Assembly (NCBI GenBank): GCA_020086605.1
Contig: JACBWW010000007.1
Location: forward strand, 25,127,100 to 25,191,099
Reading direction: 5' to 3'
DNA length: 64,000 bases
Source: Lanius collurio
Lineage: Eukaryota > Chordata > Aves > Passeriformes > Laniidae
Part shown: in pieces, positions 13,207 to 27,197 of the stretch
How positions within the stretch are numbered: the first letter of the stretch is position 1
How the letters are laid out: each line of letters begins with the position of its first letter
Notes under the pieces: model-generated
Database searches by the model: none
Seen by the model: the letters and a program-made list of their open reading frames with translations, nothing else
What the model was told of the DNA's origin: nothing
Made by a program: the position numbers and the translations under genes

Positions 13207-16200
13207 GTCAAGGGAAGGAAGCAGAGGCATGTGTGTTTATTATTTTGTCTAGTTCTGTATCCTTCCTGTGCTAACTGAACTGGAGGATAATTGTATTTAG
13301 AAACCCATATACATCTTGGGCATCTGTTAACTTTCATCTGTCCTGTATTACTGAGGAGTAACATATAAATCCAGGATGCTGTAGGCTAGATTTAAGGAAT
13401 TCAGTGTGTTTAAATCACTGTGGTGTCTGGAAGCTTAGGACAGGCTGGGGGCCATTTAGCCCCATTTCTGTGAAGAGGTAACAGATATCCAGATGTTATC
13501 TAAGGAGTGTCTCAGAGGTGCCAAGGCTGGGACAAAGACCAGTGGACCAAGAGAAGATGGAACTCACATGTCTATCCTTGAGGTCCAGTACAACATCCTC
13601 ATTGGTATTCAGCTAGAGTTAACCACACCACAGCTGAAACAATAGGCAAGAATAATAGGAGAAATATACAGTCATAGTAGTAACTGAGCTTACAAATTGC
13701 ATTCATCTTAAGATCTTGGTCTCAAGCCAGAATATCTTCATTTAAATTATATATTGAAATACCACTGCCCTGCCCTCTCCCCTCCCCCAACCACCACCAC
13801 CAGCCCCCCAGTTAATTAATAAAAGCCTCATACTGACGTGCTAAGAGTGAAGAATTGAAAATATAGACACATTTTGAGGTCTTTTTTCCCTCTCAGTTAC
13901 CTCCTTTCTGCTTCATCAGAATTAGCTCTGACTGTTGGAAATTTTACTCGAAAGTGACTCTGAGCTTGTTTCTTTCTGTCTCCTACAAAGTTTTTTCCTA
14001 CTGGTTTGTGATCCTACTTCCGTATCAATAAGTATTCTCAGCAATCTGAACTGGTTTGAAATCTTGTAATATGGCTATGATACCAAGGAGCCCTCACCCA
14101 TGGAGCTTTCTCTGAGTGCCACCCAATCACATTATAGGTGTTTTTTTGGTTTTCTTTTTTGGTTAGTTGGTTTTGCTTTTGGTTTTGCTTTCTTAGCTAG
14201 AAATTTATATTAGCCTTAGGCTCTGGGCAGTAAAAGGACTAAAGGGGAGAATTGGAGGGGACAATGTTTATCTGAGGCGCTCATGTACTGCAGCACACAT
14301 CATCAGTTGATCACCACTTTGCCACTCATGTTACAGCTGGCAGTGTTTGCATTACATTACAGTGTTTACACTAGCCCAGCATTCCCTGATCATCTCTATC
14401 TGTGAGAGAGGACACTGCCATTTTAGAGTTGTGAAACCACAGGCTGGAAGTGTTTCAAGAAGGAGGTACTTCTTACCCATCCATCATCAACCTCCTCTAC
14501 ACTGTCAGTTACTCTTAATTTGCTTTGTGCTTTTAAAAAGCCCAGTCTTTACTACAGCAGCAAAACAACAAGGCCATCACCACACCTATCGATTATTAAA
14601 CTCAAACTCAGTTATAAAGACATATTGTAGTCTAATTAAAGTGGGTGCCCCACTCCAGCAGTGATCATGCTGAGCTGCAGAGCCCAGACATGACCAGGTG
14701 ACTCAGCCTAGGCCAAATAGTTAGCTAATGATTAGTGCAGTTTGCATTTGTTTGATCTTTGATAAAGTTGTTTCAGATCATTTTTCAATCACACAATGAC
14801 AAGGCCATTCAAAGTAAAATCAAGTACTTTTTGTCATATGAGGCAGCACAAATCTTGAAAGTAGATTAATTACTTTTGCTTTAGGAGAAGGAGACTATAA
14901 CTACAGTAAAATTAGTTATGGCTGGAAGGGAGAGGTCAAAGGTATGAAAAAGATAAAGACCTCTCCTTTAATTATAATTTCCTGTGAAGTCAATAGTGTA
15001 TTTTTATATCACTGTTCTAATATAACAGCAAGGAAGGAACATAATCCAGAGTACCAGTGACTTTAAAAGATGTGACATCATTGAAAGAATTACAGTTTTA
15101 GTGGTGATGATATTTATTATTTTGGATTTGTAAAATGACAAAACATACTCCCATTATTAATACGATTGTCCAGTTTTGTGCACAAATCTTCATATGAAAT
15201 ATTGCAAGAACCTCAGTGCAGAAGGGCTAAATCTGCCTTCAAAAGCCAAGCAGTTGGGACAGTTTTCAAAGAGCAGTATTGACAGCCTTGTAAAAAATTG
15301 TGGGAGATAATCATGGATGTTTGTCATTTTACTTGTTGAAAATAATCTAACTGCAACACCTTGAGACCACAGTTCAAATCACAGCACTGAGCTGAATTTA
15401 GAGTAAAAAACAACTATCACACCAAAAACATGCAGTTCAAATGGCAAATAGCCTCTAAGGAGAAAGGGCACCATTCAATAATGTGTGGTAATGAATTCCA
15501 ATTGTACTTCTCCCATGACAAGGTACATTCCCTCATTTCTGCTAAGCTGAAAAAATCTCCATTTTGTGATGTTTCTTCTATCAAATGTTCTTACAAGTCT
15601 GTTTCTACAATTCCTGCTTAATTGTAGCTTTTTATTATTAATAAAATTATTACTTCTGAAATGCTGAAATTTTTCTTCTCTTTTTCATACTATTAAAAAA
15701 CCCAGTAGAATAAAAGAAAGTACAATAATTTGGGGGAGATGAAGAAGGGAACTGCTTTGCAAATGGCAAATATATTAAACACTAAAATTTAAAAACAATA
15801 CAGAAAAGGCTCTTTAAAAGATTACTTTTACATAGGAGCTATGTAAAAATAGATACATAGAGCAGAACAAGTTATATTTTATATTTTCAATAACAAGATA
15901 AAAGAAAACTACAATTACATATATTTGTAAATAATAAATAACTGATGCTGGTCTTTTTTACTGTCTAGCTATTTTAATTTGGGATTATCTTTGAAATACA
16001 TAAAAAGGCAGAACCAGAAAAGCTATTCCACCATCTCCTTACTGTAGTATAAAAGGCCTACTTCAGGGCTGTAACAGAATAACCCATTTTTTATGGAAAA
16101 AAATTGATCTACTTTTGGGAAAATTGATCTACTTTGGTAAGATCTTCTTTTTAGTAGTAACCAAACCTAACATTTACAAGTCGCAGTGTGTGTATGTGGA

Positions 16201-19200
16201 GGTAATATTTCATATCATATATATCACATCAGTTAAAACTGCTATATCAATGAAAAAATAAAGCATTTCTCAACTTTTTTTATTATAAAGTATATAAAGT
16301 GTTAAGTGCATACTGGAAACACATCTCGTTTGTCAGTTTGCTTCAGCAGATGTGGTGGAGATAAGGAAAAGAGCACAGAAGGATTAGAGGCATTTACGCT
16401 ACCCTCCCAAGCTCTTTTCTACTGCTCTCATTAACTGCTCTGTTAAACTGGCTAAAAATGTTTTAGGAGCTTAATGGAAATGGCGTTTCATAATTATTCT
16501 TCTTCTCAAAACTTCCTCTTACTTGAAGGCGAAATAATTTGGAGTGAGAGGAGATCAGAGGCAAGTCATAGGTTAGGGATTATGAGATTACCAGGGCATC
16601 CGCAGGAGGGTATAATCCTCAACAGGACCCAGCAGGGGAGATTTCTCTGTTGTTGCTCTGTGTGACCACACTGAAGCCCTTTGGGGTCACTCCCCTGACT
16701 GAGCTCAGGCATTTCTGTAGATTCCACGAGACAACTGATTTTTGTTGTAGGGCCCCAGCACGATGAGTCCACCTGACTAAAGAAAACAATGACAGCAATA
16801 AACAAACCACATGGGAAACAGCACACAAAAGCAGGAAGTCCTGGTTTGTGTGTGTGTGCAATGACTGGGCCTGCAATGTTAGATGAATTTACGTGCTTTT
16901 GGACATGACAAAGTCTCATTACATTATTTATTCCTATTCAATGAAGAAATTAGACACTATTGGTTTAGCTTTACTTTGCACATAATTTCCAGACTGATTA
17001 GATTCATAAAATTTACCAATCACAGACTATCAGCAATAAAGCAAATTTGGTGAGTTGTAGTTAAATATGGTTGCAAACTCAAATACAGGACATAACAAAG
17101 ATGTGCACAGATGTGCAAAGCATGCTTTTGTATAACAGGCTCTGCCCATTGCCTCTGTACTAGCTGGTTTTTCCACAGCTCAGCAACACAAACTTGCCCT
17201 AAATGGGGCCTGAGAATGCCCTTTCCTTATGAAGGAAGGGTACCAAGCAGGACAGTAGACAGGACTGGAACATAGTCAGGGCAGCTGCAATGCAACCGGG
17301 TGATTCAGGAAGAAACAGCTGCTCACCTGACCTTCAACCCAGTCATGGTATGTTTGGTACAAAGATCCCTGAATTTGTCCTAAAAAAGCTTGCTTGGGGT
17401 CAAGATCAGCCCTAACATAGAAATATAGTTTCCTGGCATGCTTAACAGTCTAAAAGTTAAAAAAAAAAAAAATTAGAAATTATTTGGAATTCTGAAGGAG
17501 CAGATTAAGGCTCTTGGCACACGCACTGGGAACAAGCTATGATATGTCCCATCTTGATGTCTAATGACAGTAAGTATTATCTTGGATCATGCAATACAGC
17601 AGAACCAGATGGGATGTGTCACTGAAGTACATGGCAAAAAGCAGACAAAGAGGCTTGGAAAAGGGGAGAAAATATTCAGGATATCACCAGCATCCATAGT
17701 TCTGCTTTCTTGCAAAACCATCAGATGTTGAAATACAAAAGAGAAAAATAAAAAGTAAAAATATAGTCATATCTTTACTGTAGAAAGAGTAAGACATCAG
17801 GAAACCCACAACTATGTTGATGCATCAAAACCATCCAGGCTTCAGAATATGTGTTGGTCTCACCAGTGGCCCATGTCTGGAGAGAGACACTACCCAAAGC
17901 TCCTGCCTTATCATCATTATCCTCTCTTTACTGCTTACGCATGAGAAATTAAAACATTTTGCTCATGTTGTAATTTTATTTACCCCAAGGCCTCACTGTG
18001 CAGATTACACTGCAATCCCCATAAAGCAGTGACAGATTTGCAAGGGGTCAAATCCTCCAGAATTTTGGGGGGATACAGAACACATTGCCTGCTGTTGTTC
18101 GCTTTGTTTTTTAGTCACATACTGCCTTTTCTTCTCTGTATTTCTCCCTCCTGTTGTTGACTCATGCTTGTGTCTTGCTTTCATAAAACTGATACTTTCT
18201 CACATCCCTGTCTCCTGATACTCTTCATCAGTAACAAATAGAATTTTGAAAGACTTGTTCAAACTGCAATAAAAACAATATTATTTTTCACACAGGAGTT
18301 AAGGGAATGTTCTGCATCAGATCCAATCTTTATTGGAGAAGGAAGGAGAATGGTCTTACATTTTTTTGTCATAAATAATTTAATGCTTTTACTCCATTTT
18401 CTCTGAATTGCTACATGGTGTTTAGGTTTGTTGTGCAGATTAACTATCTAAAAATAAAGCAATTCGCAGTGGATTAATGAAATCAACACATTGAATGAAA
18501 TGTACAGACTCAGGTATGTGTTATTTTGGTATTTTTTACAATGATGGAAGGCTTTACAATGGCTTCTGCTGGCTTCCATTCCACACAGCACCAGCTGTTA
18601 ATATGCAGGTGGACTATAAACTCTTTTAAGACCAAGATGCCCTGCTTCTATGTGGCTACAACAAACTGACCATGATCTTCAATCTTCATTTGGCTCCTGT
18701 TCCAAACCAGACCATGAGTCTGGAGACAGAATGAACAATTCAAGCTCCTGCGTGGTTTGATTTATCAGAGAGTATTTGCTTTGGGAGCTCTTTACATTTG
18801 GAAATAATTCTTGATTTGGGGGCAGAGCCATCTGTTTCCATAAAACATCATTCTCTTTTTTCCTGAACCTGGTGGGGGAGGTGTGGTTTGTAACCTGCCC
18901 TCTCTCAGAGGATATATTTCCAAATTTGTCCAAACCAGCACAGATATCCAACAAATTATCTCTGTTTGACTACCACAGGTTGGCTCTGAATTTACACACG
19001 TGATGAGAAAGGCTACGCTATTATGTATAAATATCTGTATGTACAAGTCTTCATTACAGAGTAGAAACCAGCTGAAAAGTGATATTGTTTCAATTTGAAA
19101 AAAATTCTAATGATTACTCAAAGGAAGTGCAGTGATTTCTGAGGAAGTGATCATTTGACTGCATTCAAGAAAGCATCTCTGAAGAGTATGTGTGACTACA

Positions 19201-19756
19201 GTCTGTTCTGAGTCATATTAAAGAATAAAATCATCAGACTATAGTGAGAGTAGTGTGGACAGAGACAGCTAACCTTAATCAAGACTCCTTAGTATAATAT
19301 AAGGAATATAACCATCAGATATATTTTACAAAATATATAAAAATGTTTGCATTGAAATGATAAAATATACATATGAATATATATTCACCTTATTGAATAT
19401 ATACTCCATAGTGTTTTCAGTACTTTTCTTCTAATGGATGTTTTTTCTCAGGCCTCTGCTCTTGTTGAAGCCATACTAAAATTGTTGTACTTGACTAAAA
19501 TCATTTGTATAGTCTAATTTTAAAAACTTTTAAGTTTTCCTCTTCTTCCATGGAGAAACCTCTCCTTCAGTCTAATCACACTTACTTCAGCCATGTTTTC
19601 AGCAAGGCAAAGCTGTGACAGCCTTCATATGACCCAGAAAGGAATATGGGTCTCCTCTCCATGGGCCCTTCCAAGCCAGTGCTATACCCTGCTATTCAGC
19701 CTAATGTTTTCTCCTTTAAGGGCTTTTTAGAAACCACTCTGTAAAATATCCTTTTC

Positions 19757-19773
19757 TTTTTTTTTTTTTTTTT
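19757..19773. repeat. Poly-T tract, 17 bases
   Basis: A simple mononucleotide run. The lysine-rich minus-strand frame across it is an artefact of the run. Confidence 0.85.
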
Positions 19774-22222
19774 AAGTCTGCTCTTCAAAACAAAACAAAG
19801 TGAAAAGGATTGCTCAAAAGTTAATTCAAGCCATATTTCCACATTTTTGCTGAGACCAGCCATTTCCTCAGAAGTGAAGTTCTGCAATTTCCTCTATCTT
19901 CAGTCCTCCTTCCTCTGGAATAGCAGTTTCCCCTGTGGAAAAATAGATTATTGAGCTGAATTTTACCATCAGGTGAATTTTTTTCAAATTTGAATCTCCA
20001 AATCAAACCCCTAAGGAAATAATATACAAGTGAGTGAAAAAGTATAGGTAAAGAAGAGCCCAAATTGCTAAAATAGTCACTTCATCCCATAGATGCAATT
20101 CTCTTTTCTCTGTGTCTCTGTATGGATTTATGTTCTCATGACCTTACAGAGCCAAAGTCCAACACAACTAATTAGAACTCCTGTAAGGTTCACCCCTAAC
20201 ACAGCCATTCCCAGAGAAGTGGCAGGACAAAGGTCTGGGGGAAGATTAGGTCTCAGTTTGCTCTCCACTACATTCTGTGGTCGAACCTTCCCTGTATCCT
20301 ACTCCCCTTTCTTTCTCTTGTCTGCTGATCTGGCAAGTCCTGAATATTAGCTCTAGAGCTAAATGTTCAGTGTAGTTGGAGAGGGGAAAAAAATGAGCTT
20401 GTCTGTATCAGAGGGAAGGAAAAAAAAATAAATTGAGCCTTATCAGGCATACAACCTCCCCCCCTCCCCCCAAACAAACCCACAGAAATCAGATCAGCCA
20501 GCCCCCACTCCCTGCAAACAAACAGCTGAGTGAGCTTCAAGCTGACCCAGTCAGATTCCATGTTTTATCAATAAATTGCATTATCTCTGCCTTGATTATT
20601 TCCACTACAGAGGGTATCTGCAAGGTTATCAAGACCCAAGTCACTTAATAAGATCACAAAGAGATACAGCTGATAATTGTTTTCTGGCAGGTTTATGTCC
20701 ACAACTGATGTGCCTTTTAGGAGTTTGATTTTTTGCAGACAAGTCTAAGCAGAAACATATGCAGTGCCTTATCACGATGGAGTCTGAGGTGGTGCAGGGG
20801 AGAGGCAGAGGGGAAGGTGGCACTGATCTGAAGCAAGGAAGCCCCTTCTTGTCATTCAGCCTTGAGAACTTCTTAGCACCTTGTTAAATCCACTGATACA
20901 TGCATATCTCAGTGAAGCTCCAAGAGGACAACTGCATGTTAGGAGATCTTCCTTTACAGATTGCCTTATAGACAAGAGAAATTTGATTTCTGAACTTACA
21001 CAAAAGGCTTGCTGTGCTTTGTGAGTGTATTGATCTGGCAGCACTACAGCAGCTGTGAGCTCAAATGTCTGTGCTGCTGGCATAATCAGAAACATGTTAC
21101 ATGCAGGATGCAGCAAGCTTCAAGAGCTTAACAAGCCAGCTAGGGGACCTGTCAATTCCTTTCAGGGTTAGCAGCACAGTAAAGAAGAAGTGTTTATGGG
21201 GAACTACCAAAGCTATTGCAAGAAAGAGATGAGGGAATGACAAAAGAAAATTAAAAAGCACACAAAAATCACTGGAAGATACAAAAGCACCTGATTATTC
21301 ACCTACTGTACAGATATATTAGCTTAACAGTACTTAGGAAAATCCAATATGCAGCCCAATTACACACAGTCTGAAAAACAAATCCCTATTTCAAAATGCC
21401 TGGGTGATATCATTGTTCTGTGTTTATCTTTCTCATATTTTCCAGCAGTCCTGAAGCCCTCCTGTGCTGAGCAAAGCTTTTTATGGTAGGAAAGAATCTG
21501 CTTTGTTATTCTTAATGTTTTCCAGGCATCTTTCATCATAATAGAACATCATACTTTTGGCTTGTGAATATATTTATATATTACTTTTATCTTGATTTCA
21601 GTACATAGACATTTTCTCCTAATGGCTCTCTGGTAAATGTATGAGCTGGCTTTCCACAGTTTGCATCTTGATGTAATACTTGTACCTGACATTTTCTGAA
21701 ATTATGGGTTTTGTTCAGGCAGTAGCACAGCGCACAAAAGGAAGGTAATAACGGTGGTTTATAGCATGTGGATTTGGCTTTGAGGTTAGTGAGTAAGTCA
21801 TTAACATATGGTCTATTCTTGCAAATGCTCACACAGAGAGCTCCTTCAGGGTGCAAGGAAGCACAATGAACCAGGAGCACTTCCTCCGCATGACTTTGCA
21901 GAAAGTCTCTCAGTTTTCTTTTTCCGGAGACACACCGTGGAGGTAGAAGCTGAAAACCTGTCTGTTCTGGTCAGGGTGAACGCTGTTGGAAGGATGAAGT
22001 GTACTTTTTTTGCTCCTTATGCTCGTTATTTGTGAATCATGTTAAAAGTACAGCAATATCAGTTCTGCTTTCTCCTCTGGTATGGGAGTCTCCTGAGTGT
22101 TCACTAAGCAGGCTTTGCTAGGTAGCTGCCCTCACTGCACTGCCATAATGCTCAGAATCAAATAGGCTTTTAGAACAGCTTTTGTTTGTATTTCTTTTGT
22201 GCAGTTAAATGTAGAAACTACT

Positions 22223-22306
22223 TCTCTAGTTTTTAATTAATGAAAAGGAAGGTCCAGAGGAGGATCTCTAGTTTTTAATTAATGAAAAGGAAGGTCCAGA
22301 GGAGGA
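22223..22306. repeat. Perfect tandem duplication, 42 bp x 2
   Basis: Two head-to-tail copies of a 42-base unit beginning TCTCTAGTTTTTAATTAATG, at 22223-22264 and 22265-22306, with no mismatch. Perfect identity in otherwise diverged non-coding DNA implies a recent duplication, an assembly artefact or a polymorphic minisatellite seed. The core TTAATTAATGA is a plausible homeodomain-type site, which would be doubled here; that is inference. Confidence 0.95.
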
Positions 22307-23975
22307 TTCAATTTAAACAGCAAGTGGCCCTGACTGCACTGGTAACATCTGGAAACCAGCAGTTATCTCTCTTGGTAGTTATTTTTACAGAATGTACCTG
22401 TGAGTGAAAGTCCTCAGTAATGCATTACTCTTCTCTGATGGCTGTGCTTGGGAAAGCATCCAGTAAACAGGAAGACTGGATCTTATTCATCCATCTAGAT
22501 GAATCCGACCTAACTGTGTACTAGAAATATACCATTCCAATATCTTTGCTTTGGTAATCAAGAATTTAGAAATGTGGATGCGTTGAGCATTTTACAGAGA
22601 TAGGTACACTCACCACAGGGCTAAACATGCCATTTACATATTCATGGAATAGCCTGTATTCACTCTGAAAGAGAGGTATGTATTTTCAAGACTTAAGTGT
22701 CAAAACTGTGGCTGTCAGCCAAAGAGCTCTTTTGAGCTAATAGGAATTTGTCCCATAAGTTGCAGAGCCCACAAACCCAAGTCACCAAACCTTCTGTTCT
22801 CTACTACTCAGCTGGAGAATATGACCAATATTTAAGACTCATTCTTTAATGGGTAAGGCATAGAGAAGATTCCAGAGTTCTGGGAGTCCTTGCTCAGGAG
22901 CCACCATATTTAGAACTAATTTGGACATCTCTGAACATATAAAATGTGCCTTCATTTTAATTCTTTTTCATCTCAGAAGTTAGCTATAACAATATCAGTT
23001 TTTCCAACGAAGAACTAGAGAAGGGTGGAAAAGTCATGAGATTTCTTCATTCCTTTTGTAACAATGAACTCACAACCTACAGCATGCTGGGTTCCTGCAA
23101 AGAGGAACCTGTATGCCTTCATCAACTCAGTATGGAAATCAGACTCTTGCTTCAGGAGGACTGCTTCATGAGACATTAAGAATACAGATGAACTCATTCA
23201 CATTCCTAGTTCTTTACTTCCACTAATGGAAAAGCAGCATTAGCTACAGAAATATCCTTTATTGTGCTACATGATCTTACTCATGTCCGTACTAATCTAG
23301 ACCTTGGTCAGAAACAATGGATGCAATATTTCCTATTGCAAAAGTGTGTGAAGCGTTGGTTCAGAGTCAGGCATGGCTGAGCTGCTGATGGGCAGAAAAA
23401 CTACGCTGCAATGTCTCCTCTCTCATGGGACTGGCTTACAAGTCGCTCTAGGCAGAGTTAATGGGGGGACTGTGCCAGCCCTCTCACTTCTGCCTCTTCC
23501 CTCTGATAAGCCTGAACCAATGCAGTTGTAGTTGCTGCTTACTTAACACACTGCTCCATCTGTCTCTTCTGTGCCTCTCACTGCCTTTCATCTCTCATCA
23601 CATGTTGAGATCACCAGGTCATTGAGAAAAGGATTGATATTTATTTTGTGTTCAAAACATATATTTTGTGAAGTGTTAAATGGCATCTGTAGGCCCTTTC
23701 AAAAAACAAGCAAGCAATAAAATGCCTTTTGAGCAATTACTGTGGCAGTGTTAAGATTTGCCCCATCGAACGAAATGATGTTTACAAAGCAAATGAAATT
23801 CACTCTGGAATGTGAGGGGTGGTAAATCAAAGTAAGAGGAGATTACTATATCAATTTAGCTAATTTTACTGACTGAAAAATACATACGTCTGCTTAGCGA
23901 ACAGTACAATTGCTGGAAATTATTCATGTTGCTTTCTATCTCTTCTCCAGTTTTTTTTATTACCGAAATGGATTG

Positions 23976-24676
23976 AGAGCAGGCCTGAGAAGGACATGGG
24001 GTTGTCGGTGGATGAAAAGCTTAACACTAGGCAGCAATATGTGGTTGCAGCCCAGGAAGCCAAAAATGTCCTGGGCTGCATCAAAAGCAGTGGGGCCAGC
24101 AGGTCTCTGTGACTCTGCACATCTATTCTGCTTTTGTGACACCCTGCCTGGAGTGCTGCTTCCATTTCTGGTCCCTGACAGAGGAAGGACATGGACCTGC
24201 TGGAGTGAGTCCAGAAGAGGACCACAAAGATGCTCAGAGGGCTGGAACATCTCTCCTATGAGGACAGCCTGAGAAAGTTTGGGTTGTTCAGCCTGAAGAA
24301 GAGAAGGCTCTGGTGAAACCTCATAGCAGCCCTTAAATTCCTAAAGGGTTTTTTATAAAAAAGATGGAGAGAGACTTTTTACTAAGGCCTGTAGTGACAG
24401 GACAAGGTGTAACAGTGATAAACTGAAAGGGGGTAGACTTAAATTAGACATTAAGTAGAATTTTTTTACAATGAGGATGGTGAAACACAGGAACAGGTAG
24501 CCCTGAGAAATTGTGGATGCCCCATCTCTGGAAGTGTTCAAGGCCAGGTTAGATGGAGCTTTGAGCAAATTGGTTCAGTGGAAGATGTTCTTGTCAATGG
24601 CAGGGGGATTGGAAGTAGGTGATCTTCAAGGTCCCTTTAAACTCACAAAGATTTTTATGAGTCTGTGATTGTGTGA
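23976..24676 (+). mobile_element. CR1 LINE fragment, ORF2 end and 3' UTR
   Basis: About 700 bases closely follow an avian CR1 in + orientation. ORF2-derived landmarks include a GGGCTGCATCAAAAG-type motif near 24073, AGGACATGGACCTGCTGGAG near 24185 and GGTTGTTCAGCCTGAAGAAG near 24282. The 3' UTR includes GATGCCCCATCTCTGGAAG near 24517 and ends at a diverged GAGTCTGTGATTG terminal motif near 24659-24672. It is 5' truncated and full of stops and frameshifts. The 96-120-codon frames over it are remnants or shadows of the LINE, not a host gene. Confidence 0.95.
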
Positions 24677-26903
24677 AACACCCCTAATCACAGTGCAGTC
24701 TGCAAGAATGAAGGCTCAGTCACATTGTACTGGTACACAGATTCCTTACTTTGTTAGGAAATTAAAACATATAAAGACCAGATTCATCTTAATAGCAACA
24801 TGCCTTTATGTATCAGAAGTACTTTAAAGATGTGACCTAGATCTGGAACTCAGCCATAATATTTAAGGAAGAATTGGGTAAGCCATTATAAATCTTGAAA
24901 TCATTAAGATCTTTCAAATCATTGAGAAATGAAATGCCTTTGGTCATGTTAGCAACTTCATAAAATAATTTGAATTGCTTTTTTGTTGTGGTTGTTATTG
25001 TTTAATTTGATAGTATCAGGAAAAAGTTACATTTAGGACACAGTAAACTGGGAAAATTCACAGGTGTGTCCAATTTCATATGTGAGAAGGCAGCTGTAGC
25101 AAGACATTGTCTTTAGACTCAAACACAGGTTTGGCACACATATTTCCTAATACTTCAAGCAACTGGATCTAAAACATCACCTGAGAGAACACTGTGACTG
25201 GTTACATTTATGACAATGGCTACAAATATGGGAAGAGAACAAAAAACATTGATGAGCAAATTTCTCTATTTTTCTACGACTATTCAAAAATACATAAATG
25301 TGGAGACAGTGAAAAGGATGGATGCATCAGTATTTTAAGTGATATCTTTAGCATATATGTTCATTAAAGTGACTATGAATTCAGTGGACCTGCTCTAAAT
25401 CTTGTACTGCAGTGATCTATACATACATACTCTAACACAGTCTGTAGTCGTCACCCTTTTAAACGACAGGCATTCAGAGAGAGAGAGGGCATTCGTTCTC
25501 TAGTTGATGCAAAGCACTTCAAAAAGGTAAAAATATTTATTTGATTCACTAGGATTTAAATAGTTTTCCAGGAGAAGAGTTTCCAATTACTACTCTCTAT
25601 TTGCAGAAATGAGACTGTCATTCAGGGTTTGCCTGTGATTTCGATTGAATCTACAACAATGATCAGGAAATAAAAGACTTCTAGTGAAAACGTGTATATC
25701 TTTGGCTAGCCAGTTGCCCTACAGACCTTGTGCTAGTTTTATATCTGGTTGTTGCTATCTAGGTGGTGTTTTGTTGAGATCTCAGCATCTGTTTTGTTCC
25801 CACACAAGCACGCATTAAACTTCTCTACCTACAATATTTAAGAAAAGCCTCTTGCCTTCCAGAGCTTTGTCCATGTTGTAGCTCAGATACACACAAAGTA
25901 TCAGGTGAACCTGAAGATTGTGCTCTTGTGCCTTTGTCAGTATTTATCAGGGCCTTCTCGGTCAGCAGAATTCAGAGCTTCTTTTTCTTTGCCAAATTTA
26001 GGACCTGATCACAATAGCTCATAACCAGTTACCACTCACCAGTTAAGCCACACCTTTTTGGTAATGGCAGTTGATATGAATGGACTTAATCTAAGTTCTG
26101 CCCCTTGGGCATTATCCCCAAAGACTTCAGTAAGAACCTGACAGACCTATTAGTTAACAGTGCACTTATGGCTTCTTAATATAACTTTGGCTTATTAATT
26201 AATGAACCATGTAAATCACATCCAATATAGTGATGAGGTGTCCTCAAATCAAATAAGTATGAAGGTCAAGGAAAGAAGGTGAATAATCTTCAGGGTTTTG
26301 TAGCCTTTGGCTGTATATGCTCTCTCTTCTCCTTTGGCATACATGATTATTTCATACAGCCAGCACTGGCAGGGATGTCTCTATCAGCATGGAAAAAGCT
26401 ACGAATCAGCTAGGAATCTTTCCCTAGCTCAGAGAACATTTAAGAATGAGTCCTGAAGCAACCTGCAGAAATGTCATTATAAGAAACCACCTTTTTCTTC
26501 TTTCCAGATTGCAAAGATTGCACATTATATATGTGACTACTTGGTCTTGGAGGAGATCCAAAATCTGTTTCCTTGTGTTAGTTTTTCACCCTAGGGCTGA
26601 CAACTTAAGAAAAATAATGGAGTTGGACACACTGTACTCTTCAGTCATACAAAACAAACAAAAAAAGGCCATAAACACATCCATTTCAAAGGGGAACAGC
26701 ATCCTTGTGTATTGCAGGGGACTCAAAACTAACAGATCTACCCAGGTATGCCACCAGTGAGCAATGGGATAAAAGATGGAAACTAAAAAATAAAGCCATA
26801 AGAGGAAAAAAAGACAGAAAAGAAAAAAAAAAAAAAAAACCACAGAAATTACGTACAGTTTTTGAATTATCAGACAAATTACAACAAAGGCTGCTAGGAT
26901 TAT
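24677..26903. other. Non-coding DNA, no gene recognised
   Basis: AT-rich, with no domain recognised in any frame. A 17-base A run lies at 26823-26839. The 104-codon + frame at 26446-26760 is overlapped on the other strand and resembles nothing I know. Confidence 0.7.
26898..26903. repeat. Target-site duplication, left copy (GATTAT)
   Basis: Six bases identical to 27192-27197, directly abutting the solo LTR. They mark the integration site. Confidence 0.93.
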
Positions 26904-27191
26904 TGTTGTAGCGAGGGGAATCCTTACAACATGTATAAGACAGCGATGGACTTGGAAGGAAAGATGAAGCAGTATTTTTGCAGATGTTCAGGGATTATTT
27001 TATTCCTCCAGCAGCATGGCTGGAGTTCCCAGGCAGGTTCCAGTCATGAGACCCTCTCCCTTCCCAGGCCCCAGGCACCCAAACCACCCAACCAGGAACA
27101 GGTAGGGGGCACAGGTGACATGGGGACAGGGACAGGGACAGACCCATACCCTGCAGGGTCCCTCTCCCCGTGATTTCAGATTACCTCCACA
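26904..27191 (-). mobile_element. Solo LTR of an ERVK-like endogenous retrovirus
   Basis: Read on the minus strand, this 288-bp unit starts TGTGGAGGTAATCTGAAATC and ends in CTACAACA, so it has the TG...CA ends of an LTR. It aligns along its whole length with both LTRs of the element at 31898-34422: shared motifs include GGGACCCTGCAGGGTA, GGTGGTTTGGGTGCC, CCTGCCTGGGAACTCCAGCC and the AATAAA polyadenylation signal (TTTATT on the + strand at 26999-27004). Identity is visibly lower than between those two LTRs. It is flanked by a perfect 6-bp duplication, GATTAT, at 26898-26903 and 27192-27197. There is no internal sequence, so it is the product of LTR-LTR recombination. The 6-bp duplication fits alpha/beta-retrovirus (ERVK-type) integrases. 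Confidence 0.95.
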
Positions 27192-27197
27192 GATTAT
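27192..27197. repeat. Target-site duplication, right copy (GATTAT)
   Basis: Perfect partner of 26898-26903. It directly abuts the TGTGG end of the minus-strand solo LTR. Confidence 0.93.

Larger units (their letters stand above)
12681..23975. other. Non-coding DNA, no gene recognised
   Basis: AT-rich, with no recognisable exons. It contains A and T runs (13192-13206, 19757-19773), a perfect 42-bp tandem duplication at 22223-22306, and a run near 14690-14840 and another near 23620-23830 whose texture resembles conserved non-coding DNA. Open frames of up to 117 codons (for example 16566-16919 minus) overlap on both strands and have no recognisable domain. Confidence 0.7.

Noticed and set aside
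16097..16137. Short tandem copy of AAAATTGATCTACTTT
   Set aside because: Real, but only about 20 bp with imperfect units; of no clear consequence.
20260..20310. Possible tRNA T-loop (GGTTCGA on the minus strand)
   Set aside because: No matching acceptor, D or anticodon stems around it; the heptamer alone is expected by chance.
23910..24272. Overlapping 96-120-codon frames on both strands as genes
   Set aside because: They lie on the CR1 fragment and are remnants or shadows of LINE ORF2.
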